Assembly: GCF_016545825.1 (NCBI RefSeq)
Contig: NC_052616.1
Coordinates: 8,618,001 to 8,682,000 of the forward strand
Length of the DNA stretch: 64,000 nt
Direction of reading: 5' to 3'
Origin: Eucalyptus grandis
Lineage: Eukaryota; Streptophyta; Magnoliopsida; Myrtales; Myrtaceae
The notes beneath the pieces are model-generated. The model did no database searches and was not told where the DNA came from. It saw only the letters and a program-made list of their open reading frames with translations. Shown here one piece after another: positions 46,437 through 58,262 of this stretch; the stretch's first letter is position 1, and every line of letters starts with the position of its first letter. Position numbers and translations under genes: made by a program.

Positions 46437-49417
46437 TCAGACACGTTCGCCGATTCTTCGGTCTCCACCTCCACAAATGTCCATGGCTTCAGCCCTCCAC
46501 GACCACTATCTAAGGACCTGAAAATGTTGAGCCCATGACGGGGTGAGACAGTGTCTCAGCGAGTTCTACCCCCTAAGACTCGATTAGGAAGAAAATACAC
46601 TCAGGAGTGGCCTAGCCACCCAAATTAGAGGACTTATCTTGCCTCAGTCCCTTCCTGCATGTCAGTACACTTCATAATTACTAACAAACCACATCATCCA
46701 ATCAATTCAGATCGACTCAGCGAGCAATGACTCAGTCAATTATATGTCATCGAGACCATCACACGGTCATTTCGATTATTCATTCCTGACTCTTATTCAT
46801 GGCCCAACAGGCATAATCTAGGTTATGTGGTCATCACGGCCCCACTGGCATAATTTAAGCTTAGTGGAATCACAGCCCTACTTGGCAATCTTAAACTTAG
46901 TGGTATCACAGCCCCACTCGGCAATCTTAGACTTAGTGGTATCATGGCCCCACTCGGCATTTTTAGACTTAGTGGTATCACGGCCCCACACGGCATTTTT
47001 AGACTTAGTGGTATCACGGCCCCACTCGGCATAACCATACTCCGGTGGTTCTCTTGATTTAGTATACAGTCTCACACGACAATTTCCCAATCAATTGTAC
47101 AATCCGGCATTTAGTTGCATAATTCAACTAATTCACAACTACCACGCAATTACACAAATCATCACTCAACTTCACAAAACAACATTCAATTATAGAAACT
47201 AAACACATCACTGCGATCAACTCGAAATTCTATCGAGCGGTTCTCCCGGTATAATTTTTGGAAAATATTAAATAATTAATTTTAATTCCGAAAAGTAAAT
47301 AATTAAATATTATATTATAATAATATAATTTAATAAAATAATATTTATAAATTTGAAATAATTAATTAATTAAAAATAAGTAATTAGGGCTTAAACTAGA
47401 TTACACTAATTTAAACATACAGATAGCCCTAATTAATCATCCACTAAACTAATCATACATCTAATCTAATTAACATTTAAATAAGCTAATCTAAGCACCT
47501 AAACCTACTTAGACTAATCTAAACACTCCTTAAGCATAATTAACTTACTAAGCAAGGATTAGAGGATAAACTCACCGGTTTTGCGAGCCGATGAGTCCAC
47601 GGCAACCACAATGCCAAGGCGGTCAATAAACCTCGAAGCAGCGACACCAATGGAGGCCGGGAAGGCACCTAAAATGGGCCTTGAAGCTCCCACAGCTTGC
47701 TGGTCTTCAGCTACTGATCTTGAACCGAGAAGGCTGGAACCGGTGGCGGTTTGGCGTGGAAACGGCGAGCGGTGAAGGTCCGGCGACTTGGGGGCGGCAA
47801 GGAGGCTCAGGAACCTCAACCACAGTGATCCAAGGCAGTGCCGGGGCTGGAACAGCAGCCACAAATTCGTATTCCCTCTGCAACTTCGAAAAACTGGTCG
47901 CCGGAGGAGAAACAGAGCTGAACGGGCTTGGCCGGATCTCCAGCGAGAGGTTGGCCGGCAATCGGCAGCACTCGGGGGTCGAGGGAGACCTGCTGGTGGT
48001 TGGTATGGGTGGAGGAAGGGTCGGAATGGGAGAAAACACGAAGAAAATGCGAAACGGGCGAAACAGGGCAAACTGCCAGGCGGACTGACAGACCGATGGC
48101 TGGTTTCTTCTCGCCGGCGTATAGGATGACCGGCAGCTCCATTCGGGGTGTGGTCGGGCTTGTTGGAACGGTCTGGATGTCCTCGTCACGGTGATGAATG
48201 GTTCATTTTCTGATTCATTTGGGAAGTTAACTTTTTACTAGGATCTTTGGCGAAAGGTCAGCTGGAGTAGAAACTGGAACGAGGGGAAAATAAAGGAGGA
48301 AATGGCCGATGGTGGCCTTGCGGGCATGCAACGGTGGAGGGGCTAGTGTGCTCGGTTTTCTCTGGTTCTCTCAAGGTCTCTCAAGGCCACAACAATGGAG
48401 AAAGCCTCAATTCAAGGAGGAAGAAGAGCTGCTGAACAAGGGGGACCCCAAAGGCTCCTTAGCCTTCAACACTTGGTATCCCCTCCTCTCTCTTGTCCCC
48501 ACCAACCATCAGATGTCCACAGCACCCCTTTCTCTCCTCAATCTTCCTCAAGAAGCTTCCCAAGTGGTCCAAAGGTTGGTCACCATGGGGGGCTACGAAT
48601 TTTGTGCAATTTGGCCTTCAAATCTTCAATTCCTCTTCCAATCTCTTCAATTCAATTCAATTGAAGTCTCAAAAATTCATCCCATGTGTCCACGCTTGAA
48701 TCCATATTTTTCCATGCCCATAAATCCATCTTGGATGCCAAAAGTGTGCTCAAGAACGGTCTTCCAACTTTCATGATCCAATTCCGTCAATTCTTGATTT
48801 TTCGCCGAAAAACTCAGTTTGTAGAAAAATCTTTTGAGGATGAGTCGATGTTCCTAAAATGAATTGTGACTTGACAGAACTTTCAATTTCTATAATCGGG
48901 TTCAATTTCACAGTTAATTTCAATCTGGTGCGATTTTAGCGCGTCCTAATCTACCGGGTAGCTTTTAGGAACTTTTCGTGCAATTGACCTGTGGTCGATT
49001 GTATTCGAACCACAAAGTGCATCTTCGACACATTGGTGACTCTCGGTTGTCGTAGAAATCTCAAAGTTTCAAATGCGGACACAGGGTATCAAAACGACAG
49101 AGAAATCGGTCTAGTGCCGATCAATAAGAATTGTACAATTAGGTGGAATCACCCACACTGAATTACATGCCTTTGTTGAGTTGACCTATCTCCGGTCTCT
49201 AATCGGTCATGCCGTAATGACCCTTGCAAATTAGTACGGTCGAGTAGTCGTTTCCTGGTCGAATTCTCAAGTCTATTGCGTTTAGATTCCTTAACGGCTT
49301 CACCTGATAGATTAGTTATCTCGTGAGTGATCAACTCAGAGAAGAGAGCTATAGGCGTGAAGATGAAATGCCCGACTTATTCAATTGAAAACATAATTGG
49401 AAAATTAGGATGTCACA
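46437..49417 (-). repeat. Element A 5' LTR, second part
   Basis: Resumes with tcaga (TSD copy) and cacgttcgccgattc, matching the nested solo LTR at 29807 onward, and ends at TTAGGATGTCACA (49417). Together with 36102-36373 it makes an LTR of about 3.25 kb. It contains the 36-base array and GC-rich overlapping ORFs (47560-48190) with no recognisable protein. Confidence 0.85.
46863..47040. repeat. 36-base tandem array in the element A 5' LTR
   Basis: About five units of 36 bases beginning agtggtatcacggcccca at 46863, 46899, 46935 and onward. Units differ by single bases. The array sits at the same LTR position as the 114-base array of element B, and the core word tcacggcccca is shared. Confidence 0.88.
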
Positions 49418-49422
49418 TGGCG

Positions 49423-50390
49423 GTTGGTGAGAGCTGGGGCAGTGAAATGGAGATGGCACACAGCAAGGGTGAAGGGGAAACAACTTGGGGGAAATGGACA
49501 AAGAAGAGGGGACACGTGAGGGCCCTGAAGAAAAGAAGAAGCAGAAGTAAGACTCGGTTGGGGAGAGGGGGGGCAAGAGCCTTCAAAGTCAAAGAAAAAA
49601 TATCCTATATCATCAATGCTTGGTCCCCAAAGTGTCCATGCTAATCCCCTTGGTCCCCCATTACTTTCTTGCACATAATTTCTCACAATAACAAATTTTG
49701 GACAGCAAAATGGCAAATTTCCTCTCCCATCCGAATTCTTCTAATCAATTTGCCAAAAATTAATTTTCCGAAAAAGATCTGGGCTCGCCAAAAATTCTTC
49801 AAAGGATAAGTCAACGTTCCAAAAATAAATCGTGACACGCTCAAACTTTCGATTCCTGAAACCGGGTTCAATTTTATGGTTAATTTCGATCGGGCACGAT
49901 TTTAGCGTGACCTAACCTACCAGGTAGCATTTAGGAATTTTTAATGCGTTTGACCCATGGCCAATTATTTTCGATCCACATTGTGCATCTCCAACTCATA
50001 GGTGACTCTCGATTGTTGTAAAAATCTCAAGGTTTCAATTATAGGTAGCGGATACAGAATCGTCAGAAAAATCGGTTTAGTGCCGTTCGACGCGAATTTT
50101 ATAATTAGGTGGAATCACCCACAATTTAATTACATGCCTTTGTTGAATCGACCTATCTCTGGTCTCTAATCGATTATAACGATGTCGTATTGACCATTGC
50201 AGATTAGCACGGTTGAGCAGTCGATTTCTGATCAAATTCTCAAGTCTGTCATGTCTAAATCCCTTAACAGCTTCACCTAATAGATTAGTTATCTCGTGAG
50301 TGGCCAACTCAGAGAAAAATGACTATAGGCGCGTCGATGAAAAGCTCATTTCATAAAATCGGGACAGTGTCAAAAATCAGGATGTCACAG
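49423..50390 (-). repeat. Outer solo LTR, last part (sense 5' end)
   Basis: Begins gttggtgagagctgg and ends AAAATCAGGATGTCACA. It closely matches the last kilobase of the truncated LTR at 25400-26376. The next bases, gaagg, are the right TSD within the NLR gene. Confidence 0.8.
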
Positions 50391-51245
50391 AAGGCCTTCA
50401 TAATTTGAGAGGAAATTTACCTAAATCAGTGGGAGACCTAGTCCATTTGAGATTTGTTAGTTAAGCAAGAAGTAGTTTCAAGGGCTTGCTGTAATCTGTG
50501 GGAAACCTTGTATATATTGAATTCTTGGACATTTGTATGGCTCCAGATATAAAGGTAACTGTGCCAAATGTGTTGTGGAAGATGAGAAAGTTGAGGTGTC
50601 TCCATCTTCCTCTCAAATTTGCCGCCAAGAAGAGATTTTGTGGGGATCGGAGGAAGTTACTGTTGGACACTTTAAATAGCCTACGGATATTGAAAAACTT
50701 TTTTTTGAAGACGTGTGATGTGAATGATTTAAGTAAATTGACCAATCTACAAAAACTTACTATCATTGGCGAGCGTGGTTCTAACGACTTGAAGACGATT
50801 CCACAACTTGCTAAATTTAATTCAAAACATCTTGGATCCTCATCTTTCATATTCTAGAGCTCTTCATTCCCGAAAGGCAAATTGAGTATGACGTCAAGCT
50901 GCTGTCATTACTGTAAACTATTTCGATGTGGAAAAATAGAGAAGTTTCCATAACATAAGAACCTACCCCAACAACTGAGTAAGCTAGTCTTACTGTGGTC
51001 TAAACTCGAAGAAGATCCAATGTCAATATTGGAGAAATTGGATCACTTGGTTGTCCTCGTGCTGGTGTATAATGCTTTCTTGGGAAAGGAAATGGTTTGC
51101 TTTGCAGGAGGGTTTCCTCAACTCAAGCATTTAGAACTTCGTCAGCATTTGGAGGAGTGGAGAATCGAGAAGGAGCCATGCCTCATCTTTTTCAGTTAGG
51201 GATCAGCAACTGTCCCAATTTGAAGACTTTACCTCAAGTGGTCCG
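50390..51245 (+). pseudogene. CC-NBS-LRR gene, segment D: leucine-rich repeats
   Basis: After the LTR the frame reads EGLHNLRGNLPKSVGDLVHL, then two stops (50462 and 50492). It continues SVGNLVYIEFLDI and LWKMRKLRCLHLP with LSKLTNLQKLTIIG (50498-50850), regular LxxLxxL repeats. After a gap of broken frames it reads EEDPMSILEKLDHLVVLVL, NAFLGKEMVCFAGGFPQLKH and, in another frame, GAMPHLFQLGISNCPNLKTL (51175-51235), the usual last repeats of this NLR type. NLR similarity stops near 51245. It continues segment C directly once the 22 kb insertion is removed. Confidence 0.83.
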
Positions 51246-54200
51246 CCCGTATGACGGATCTGGTGCCCTTTATGACCAGCTTACGAAGGTCGGGTGGCTC
51301 GGGTTACCCTTTTCATCAGCTTACGATGATAGGGTTGTTATTGAAAAAGAAAAAAGAAAAAGGAAGATAGGGTGGGGGTAGAGAGAGAACGATGAGGCAG
51401 GGGGTGGCCCCAGCAGTCCAGGAGAGAGAAAAAGGGGGCGTTGGCCTGTGGGTTGCCGGGGGTGGGCTCTCAGATTATAGCAGATGCGGAAAATATAAAG
51501 CACAAAATTATAGCTCAAATTGGTTGTATCAAAATCCTTTATAGAATTTCTCGAGTATATATCTTATCAAATATATCACATGAAAGTATATATTGTACAT
51601 TAGATGCATAAATTGAATGGAATGAGTCTCTTCTTTCCCCAAGAAAAAAATAATAATTAAGATTATTGCTAATAAAGTAAAAATTGGAAGAAATGTTTTT
51701 AAATCTCATTGATAATACCCGCAAATGTTTCATTATATTATCCTTTTTATACATGCAATAGAATTGACTGTGTAGAATAGTTATGGAATTTAGAAAAATA
51801 TTTCATGCTGTCTAACTATATCTCTCTTATACGACACAGTAGAATCTATTATAATACTCAGAAAATTAGAATGTGTAAAAAGAATGATATGGAATTATAG
51901 TAATTAACAAATATTTAAAAAAAAATTAAAGATAAATATTTCGATGCCACGGTATTTGACATGGACAGAGCACCAATTGCTTCATGCCACGGTATTTGAC
52001 ATGGCCAACCCATCTTCACCGTTCATCAATCGGACATTAGTTAATCCTAGCTATCAATTTTTGCTTACGCAAATTGATCATGCATGATTTCAACGATTCT
52101 CTCTTCTTAGTCAAGCACTTTAGCACTTACTAGTGGAGTGCCGCCCTTCAGATTTTGTAGCCGTAATAATTTTTCTAATATGGCCAATCGATAATTAATT
52201 TAAGTAACATACTTTTATTTTCTATGAGAGATCTTGGAGCCACTACATCAATCCTGTAAATGTATTTTTCCCATTTGTGCCATGATCGATCATCCATTTT
52301 GTTATGTGAGATTTTTCCTGTACAATTTCCTATTCTATTTGTGATCTGGTGGTAACTGCCAGTTAATTTTGCATATCATATAGACTACATCTGCATCTCT
52401 AATTTGATTACGTAAAAATGATCTGTATTTTGAGATGCTTCATCTACAACATAAGATTGTCATCAAAGCAAAATCAAGCAAAAACCTTCACTCTGTTGGA
52501 GATGTAAAGTCTCCTAATGATTTTCAGTGCATTTGCTAAAGGATAGATGATAAAATGTGATCGTGATTGTTGAAGATGACCCTAATTTAGCCATCTCTAG
52601 ACCAAAAAAGAAAAGAAATTTTCACAACCCCATTATATGGCGGCTTTTGCTTTCTTGCTCAAAGGGCGAATCATGAGTTTCCCTGATGTTGCTTGTTAAA
52701 TTGGATGCTTTCTTCTTAGAGGCTTGCTCGCGGTGAGGTTGTCTTAAAAGTACGGCGAGAAAATGGGAACCAAAGTGCCACAAAGCCGACCAGGACCATG
52801 CGCTTTAAGATCTGGAAGATGAGGAGAAAGTCACGTAAGCGTGGTTACACGATGAGAAGACCGTCCCGGCCTTCGGCCTCGTTAGGATTACAAAAAAAAA
52901 AAAAAAAATCCAAAAATCATAAATTTATTATACTTTAATCAATTCAATTTAAAATCTTTCAATTTTATTAGTTAAGTCTTAAATATTTTCACATTTTACT
53001 AATTTTAGCTGGAAATCACTAATGTAAACACCATAGTACCACGTAGGACAATCAATTGAGAGATTTAGAACCGAATTGATCAAAGTACATAAATTTAAGA
53101 TTTCTTTGGATAATTTTCCCAAAAAAACCGAATGTTGATGACTGTCCTAATGCCTTTAAACTCGTTTGGCGCATCACTGGGAGGAAATCATTGTGAGAAA
53201 CAATGCCTTTTTCCAATGGTTCCGAAGATGAATCTTTCTTTTCATGTTTCTTTTGGATCTTCTCAGCTACTCAAATTTCAGAATACAGCAAATCTTACCC
53301 CTAGCATAGATCCCATGGAGGCTTATCTGGTCTTGAACCTTGCCAACTTTCGTTCAAATTGTAAAAAGCTAGTTATTATACAATAGTACGTCATTGACGG
53401 TAGGTAGAAACCTGGTCGCGCTCACATTCATAATTTGGTATTCTTGTATTACTTTACAGATGTTAATAAATTATATAATATTGACGACAAAATAGTGTTT
53501 GGGAATTCATTTGTTCAAGTTGTTCCTAAATTCTTGAATTTACGTCCTAATTATTATTATCTAATAATACATTCATATTAAGTTGTCTTCACGCTGAACG
53601 TCTCGTACATCATTTTTTTTTTTTTTATCATTAAGCCGCTCTTTTTTATCTGGTAAAAATATCATGATTGCTTTATCTCTAATTGTGGAAACTTCACGCT
53701 TGCTCTTTTCTAGAATGTCAATATTATGACTAGGCTAAATAGTTTTATTCAAGCCTAACACATTGAAAAAAGATTAAGCTGTGTCCTCTTTAATTAGAGT
53801 TAGCTCATGAATCAGGCAATTTGGGCTAAAAGGACTAGGTCCCTTCGAATGAGAATAGTGAGAAGAAGGATGATAATATTGAACCGGTCTGAAAAGATAT
53901 GAAAATGAAAATGTCGATAATAGATGGAATACATAGCTTGGGGAGTTAAGTAGAAAAAAAATCTCTCACCCTCACAAAGCATCTTCTTCTTATCTTTGTC
54001 GTCTTTTTCATCGGAACAAGCCGACCATGGTAAGTTGAGTCCATCTACATTTCTATGATGTAAAATTGTACCGTACATCATAAACTATTAAGAGTTAGAC
54101 AACAATGATTGATTAAAAAAAAGTCAAATAATTAGCAAATATTAACCAATGAAATTTGAAAATTATATTTGAATTTTAGTGGTGACTTGAAAAAGCACTT

Positions 54201-54539
54201 TTGGCCCCTCTGAATGGGTATAGAATCCTTGATAGATGTTATGGGAAGATCCAGCAATAAACGAGGGGGAGTCCTGGCTGCGCTTGCTCCCCTCCCACAC
54301 TCCCTCTCATGGACACACTCTTTTATTATTTAGCAATTCTATTTTATTTTCTTCAAATACACTTATCTTTATTTCAACTTTCAGCTACATAAAATGACGT
54401 TTAAGTCATAATATAACACAATGCCTCTATTTCCTTCACCTTGTTTTGTCTCGTGATTATTTGAATAATTTCTTTTCCTTTCTAATTAATTACCTCTTCA
54501 TGACAGAGTGTAATTGATCTAGTCTTGTTCCATTCGGCA
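51246..54539. other. Intergenic, no gene recognised
   Basis: Mostly AT-rich. An NLR 3' flank may occupy the first 300 bases. A(16) at 52889 follows a GC-richer segment (52780-52885) and could be a retroposon tail, but no TSD was found. A T run lies at 53613-53628. Short ORFs (such as 53132-53386) show no family features. Confidence 0.45.
51945..52005. repeat. Direct duplication of a 21-base word
   Basis: The word atgccacggtatttgacatgg occurs twice, starting near 51945 and 51984, 39 bases apart. Confidence 0.8.
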
Positions 54540-54738
54540 GATGAATAGGAGGGGAAGAACATGAGACGTCTGATGAGTGCGAGCTCTCTAATGATGAAGA
54601 TTCATTGCTTGAAGATTATGAGGAGCACTCAACAACTTTTGCAATAGTCTATTCGTCATTTTCTGTGGAACCTTCTCTGCTGCGGGATGTCATACTCAAT
54701 TTGCTAGTAACTTCATGGGCTGATGGAGAGATCCAAAG
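54540..54738 (+). other. Exon-like open stretch of unknown identity
   Basis: An uninterrupted frame from about 54550 reads EEHETSDECELSNDEDSLLE, then HSTTFAIVYSSFSVEPSLLR and NLLVTSWADGEIQR, and ends at AAG|GTATTA, a good splice donor. An acceptor-like ttcggcag precedes it at 54532-54539, but the frame has a TGA just after that site, so the exon start is unclear. Codon usage and hydrophobic/acidic pattern look protein-like. I do not recognise the family, and no partner exon is secure. It may be a relic. Confidence 0.25.
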
Positions 54739-56279
54739 GTATTAAAGGATCTATATATTTCATGTAGTAATTAATGGTTTGCAGTTCATGTTTGTCTGGT
54801 CGTGGGTCGTATTAAGTGTCATGGGTTCTATCTAGAGAGTAGCCAAGTAATGCTCAATCTTATATTTTACCTATGCTGTGCAACCTCCAAAGCCGATCTC
54901 CCTTAATTGGTGGTATGAGGCACGGTAATGCTAGTAGTAGAAGTCTTTGTCTTTAAAACAGTCAAATCACGTTACCTTTTGAGTTTTCAGTTGTACTTTG
55001 ATGTGGTTGGATTTTCGGCAACTGGGGTTTTATGGTGTAACTGATGCTGCTCTAGTGTTAAGTTTAAGTTATGTACCATGTGAAGAATTGTTCGGTGCTC
55101 CAGAACGAAGTAATATCTAAATTTAGTTCTCTTTTGTATATGGCTAGTTATTATCAAGTATGCTGGAGCTAGAACACCCCATTCTCTTGTTTTAAGCAGA
55201 TGACGAATGTATAAGTTTACGAGCCATCTCACGTGTGCCTATTGTAAAAGGAAGCTAATGTTTGTCAATCGAAGTTCTTATATTGCAAATTTCACCAGGC
55301 AGTTCCTGCGTGATCGGGTTATTAGTTCCACATTCATCCTTGAGCCCTAGGTTTGCTTAAGTCCGCCTTAGCTTCGGGACCATGTTGAACATTTTCCTGT
55401 TTATAGCTCGTATTGCTACACAAGGCATTTGGTTGTTCTGAGTTTCTTGTAGCTATTACAGTCAGCACCCACCAACTTTGGTCGGTGCATAGGATATGCT
55501 TTGTTTGAGGACCACCAATATGTTTGCACATAGAGCCAAATTCTCATTCTGACGATGGGCATCTTAGGCCCCACTTTCCTGGAATTCAATATCTAAGCGA
55601 GCACCAACAAAGATTGAACTCAGTCACTGTCTATACGAAGTTTCTTTCCTGCTCTTAGGTGATTATATTTAGTGTCGTTGCAACAAGCCTAGTATGTCTG
55701 CTGTATCTGGCCTTAGGAGAAAATCGGATTGCGGGATTTAGGAGGCGCCACCATCCGTATTATCTCCAACCAATACCTCGAGCACCATACTATTAGTTCA
55801 GCTCTCAAAATCAGTATCTCAGCGAATATACAATTCAACGAGCTGCGACACTTAACCCGCATAAAGAACTTTCGGATTATTTGTTTGTGTGTGTGACTAG
55901 AAGCACGCGTCAAGATGATCTCAAATCAATAAAAACCAATAGATGATTACATTCTGCTGCGCTGCAAGATCTTGGTCAATTTGACGTAGCCTCAGTGATG
56001 TGGCATCTGTATTTGTTTAGGTATGAGTATAAGTTTGGGCTTTGCTAGCATAATAGTCTTTAGGTTACTGTGAGAATAACAGCTTGTCGCTTGTCACGAA
56101 TTATTGAAGGAATGAGCTTCACAACAATTTATAATTATTTGTTATTTTATTTTTTTGTGGTCCAAAATAGACTATTATTTTAACAGTACATTAAAAACTA
56201 TCACAAAATCATTTTTCTATAAGTTTTCAGATTGAACCGAGGGAAATGTTAAATTGGTGTTAGTTAAGGATGTGATCGG
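54739..56279. other. Intergenic, no gene recognised
   Basis: No frame with recognisable content on either strand. A possible short exon at 55300 (QFLRDRVISSTFILEP) follows an acceptor-like caccag but cannot be linked to anything. Confidence 0.4.
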
Positions 56280-56390
56280 TGTTGACACCTAAATTTTGAT
56301 GATCCAATTAATTTTTTATCGCATTAAAAATTAGGGATTAATTTTTAACCACTAAACAAAAATATTAGAACTTAGTTGCATAGCATATAG
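56280..56390 (+). repeat. Partial extra copy of the Tat-like LTR start
   Basis: Begins TGTTGACACCTAAATTTTGA and shares aattagggattaatttttaa-type words with 56391 onward. It ends exactly where the full LTR begins, so it looks like a 111-base terminal duplication or the stub of an older LTR. Confidence 0.65.
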
Positions 56391-56781
56391 TGTTGACACC
56401 TAAATTTTGACGATCAAGTTATTTGTTCGTAGAAAATTGAGGATTAATTTTTAAGCTCTAAAAAAAGAAATAAAATAAAAATTGCATCAAAGCAAATAAA
56501 AGGAAAATAAGGGGAGGATCAATCGATTGATTATGAATGGAATGTGGAAATTCTTATTAGCCACCCTCGGTCTGGCGAATATTCAAATCATAGTAAATGT
56601 GATTCGGTCAAAGAAATTAGGTGAATAAAAAAGGCAAGAAGTTTGACAAAAGGGAAGGAATCGAAGCATTCGAGGAAAAATCGAATTGATTGCGAAATCA
56701 CGCTCCGATATACAATCCACGAATTAAGGCAACAAAGAGTGGAAGCTCGAAAATTGCCATGGAAAGGGCCGTTGGGAACCA

Positions 56782-56792
56782 CTATAAAAGGG
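56782..56792 (+). promoter_or_regulatory. TATA box in the Tat-like LTR
   Basis: CACTATAAAAGGGGTTGACC, a strong plant-type TATA box, about 390 bases into the LTR, followed by a purine-rich leader. Confidence 0.65.
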
Positions 56793-58049
56793 GTTGACCC
56801 GTGGTTGAAAAGGGGGATGAAAAGGGGTGGAGAAAATTCGTGCAAAAGAGAAAGAACCAGAGAAGAAAGCGTAAAAAAAAAAAGCGTGAGAGACAAAAAA
56901 AAAAATGGGAAAAGAAAAGAGGAACATTTTCCCTTATCCATTCATCAGTCAATAAGAAGGGGGGCAGCTCCTTTTTCTTCTCTGACAAAAGCTACAGTAA
57001 AAAGAAAGAAGCAAGTCTGCTGAAAAGACAAGAGAAGGAGAGTTAAAAAAAAAAAAAAAAAAAAAGGGGGAAGGTTTTCTTCTTCAGCAAACCAACACCC
57101 GACGTCCACACCCCTGCAGATCGCGCCTCCGCAGCTGTGAGCACCGCCGTGCCCGGCGTTTGGCGACCGCTCCTCAGACCGTCCATAGCTCGCCTCCGCC
57201 TACCTTCAGCCTTCAGCGTCCTCCATTCCTCTGTTGCTCGCCACCGCCCCGGAGCCCCACTCACCCGTCGCCGGCCTCCACCCGACGACTCACGACCTGC
57301 TCGCCTCCGCCTCGCCTCCACCTGCAGCACCTGACAACTCCTCTGCCTCCACTGCTGCCGTCGCTCGCCACCGCCCCAGCAGCCTGCTCGCCTCCATCGC
57401 GACCACCAGCCTCCGCCTGCGCGCTCGACGCTAGCAGCCCGCCTCACCGACGCCCCGATGCCGCCGTCTCTGCCCTCGACTTGCAGCAGCTGAGCCCCAC
57501 CTACCATCCTCTTTCCAGTGGGCTCCGCTTGCTGTTCTGCCGACACGCCCTCTACCCGAGCATCGCTCGTCGCCTCGTTGCAGCCACCACCAGCATCGTC
57601 GCCGCCCGCCAGCATCCGCCAGCACCAGCAACGCCTCCACCGTCGCCGATGCCTGCAGCAGCTCACCACTACACCAACAACCTGCACCCCCGAGCCTATG
57701 ATTGCCGCGTTGCTGCTGTCGCACCACCACCGCCAGCACCTCCGCAACCACAAACACTAGCAGCACCTCCGCCCGCGACCTACTCTCCCGTCATTGTTGC
57801 TGGTCTCCCACCAGTCGTTGTGCCGCCCACTACCCGACGCCCGCACCACCGTCCCCAACCCCGGCACAAATCGTCGGTCGCAAATCCCGCGTGTCGGTTT
57901 AGTTTAGGAAAAAGTCAAGGTCGTTTTTTTTTTTTATTATTATTATTTCTAATCAAGTTTTGTTATTATTGCTCAAATTGGAACATTAGATGTCGATGTT
58001 CATTTTATGAATATTTTAGGCATTATCCGTAGGGTTTTGCCCAAAATTA

Positions 58050-58262
58050 TTGTAATTATTAATTTGACCCGTAAGACGTCGGATCATTTTTTAATTATAT
58101 TGAATTTTGGGGGCTTTTGATAGAATTTTGATTATTAAATCATTATAATTGTTAATTTGATCCGTAAGACTTCGGATCAAATCTATAATTATTTTGAACT
58201 TTATCTTATGTTGTGATGTTTAGGGTTAAAATAATCATTAATTTAACCCGTGAGATAACGGA
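58050..58262. repeat. Three degenerate direct repeats, spacing about 90
   Basis: Copies of attaatttgacccgtaaga(c) followed by a cggatca-type word occur near 58058, 58154 and 58230, in AT-rich LTR sequence. Confidence 0.65.

Larger units (their letters stand above)
33820..49417 (-). mobile_element. Ty3/gypsy element A, internally deleted, minus strand, with element B nested in its 5' LTR
   Basis: Minus-strand order: 5' LTR (49417-46437 plus 36373-36102), primer site 36089-36078, a gag-like region, RT, then a direct join at about 33838 to the last 19 bases of a 3' LTR (TGTCACGCCCCGAACCTTG on the plus strand). RNase H, integrase and nearly all of the 3' LTR are deleted. Flanks gggcg (33815-33819) and tggcg (49418-49422) form a 4/5 TSD, and the host LTR resumes after it. 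The family uses initiator Met tRNA and large (about 3.2 kb) LTRs; the pol type suggests a Tekay/Del-like chromovirus, which is inferred. Confidence 0.82.
28240..50390 (-). mobile_element. Outer gypsy solo LTR in the NLR gene, expanded by nested insertions
   Basis: The outer LTR consists of 28240-29547, 32780-33819 and 49423-50390, together about 3.3 kb, opening TGTCACGCCCTGAAC and closing GGATGTCACA. It is flanked by gaggg and gaagg, a 4/5 TSD. Removing it joins KLEG to LHNLRGNLPKSVGDL with the NLR frame kept. There is no internal region of its own, so it is a solo LTR left by LTR-LTR recombination. Inserted within it are a second solo LTR and element A. The right border may be off by one base. 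Sense strand is minus, by comparison with elements A and B. Confidence 0.82.

Noticed and set aside
46863..47040. CRISPR-like regular repeat
   Set aside because: 36-base units are directly tandem with no spacers, in a plant LTR.
47559..48190. ORFs of 108-170 codons on both strands
   Set aside because: GC-rich block of the element A LTR; the same composition effect.
51246..51480. C-terminal extension of the NLR (VIEKEKRKRKIGWG)
   Set aside because: Low-complexity Lys/Glu/Arg tail after NLR similarity ends; probably flanking DNA.
52780..52910. Retroposon 3' end marked by A(16)
   Set aside because: No flanking duplication or recognisable body could be found.
55290..55350. Short exon candidate reading QFLRDRVISSTFILEP
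   Set aside because: Too short; no donor or partner exon in compatible frame could be shown.
57043..58032. Long overlapping ORFs on both strands (up to 290 codons)
   Set aside because: C-rich DNA inside the Tat-like LTR; low stop density comes from base composition. The translations are Pro/Ala/Ser-, Arg- or Gly-rich without any domain.
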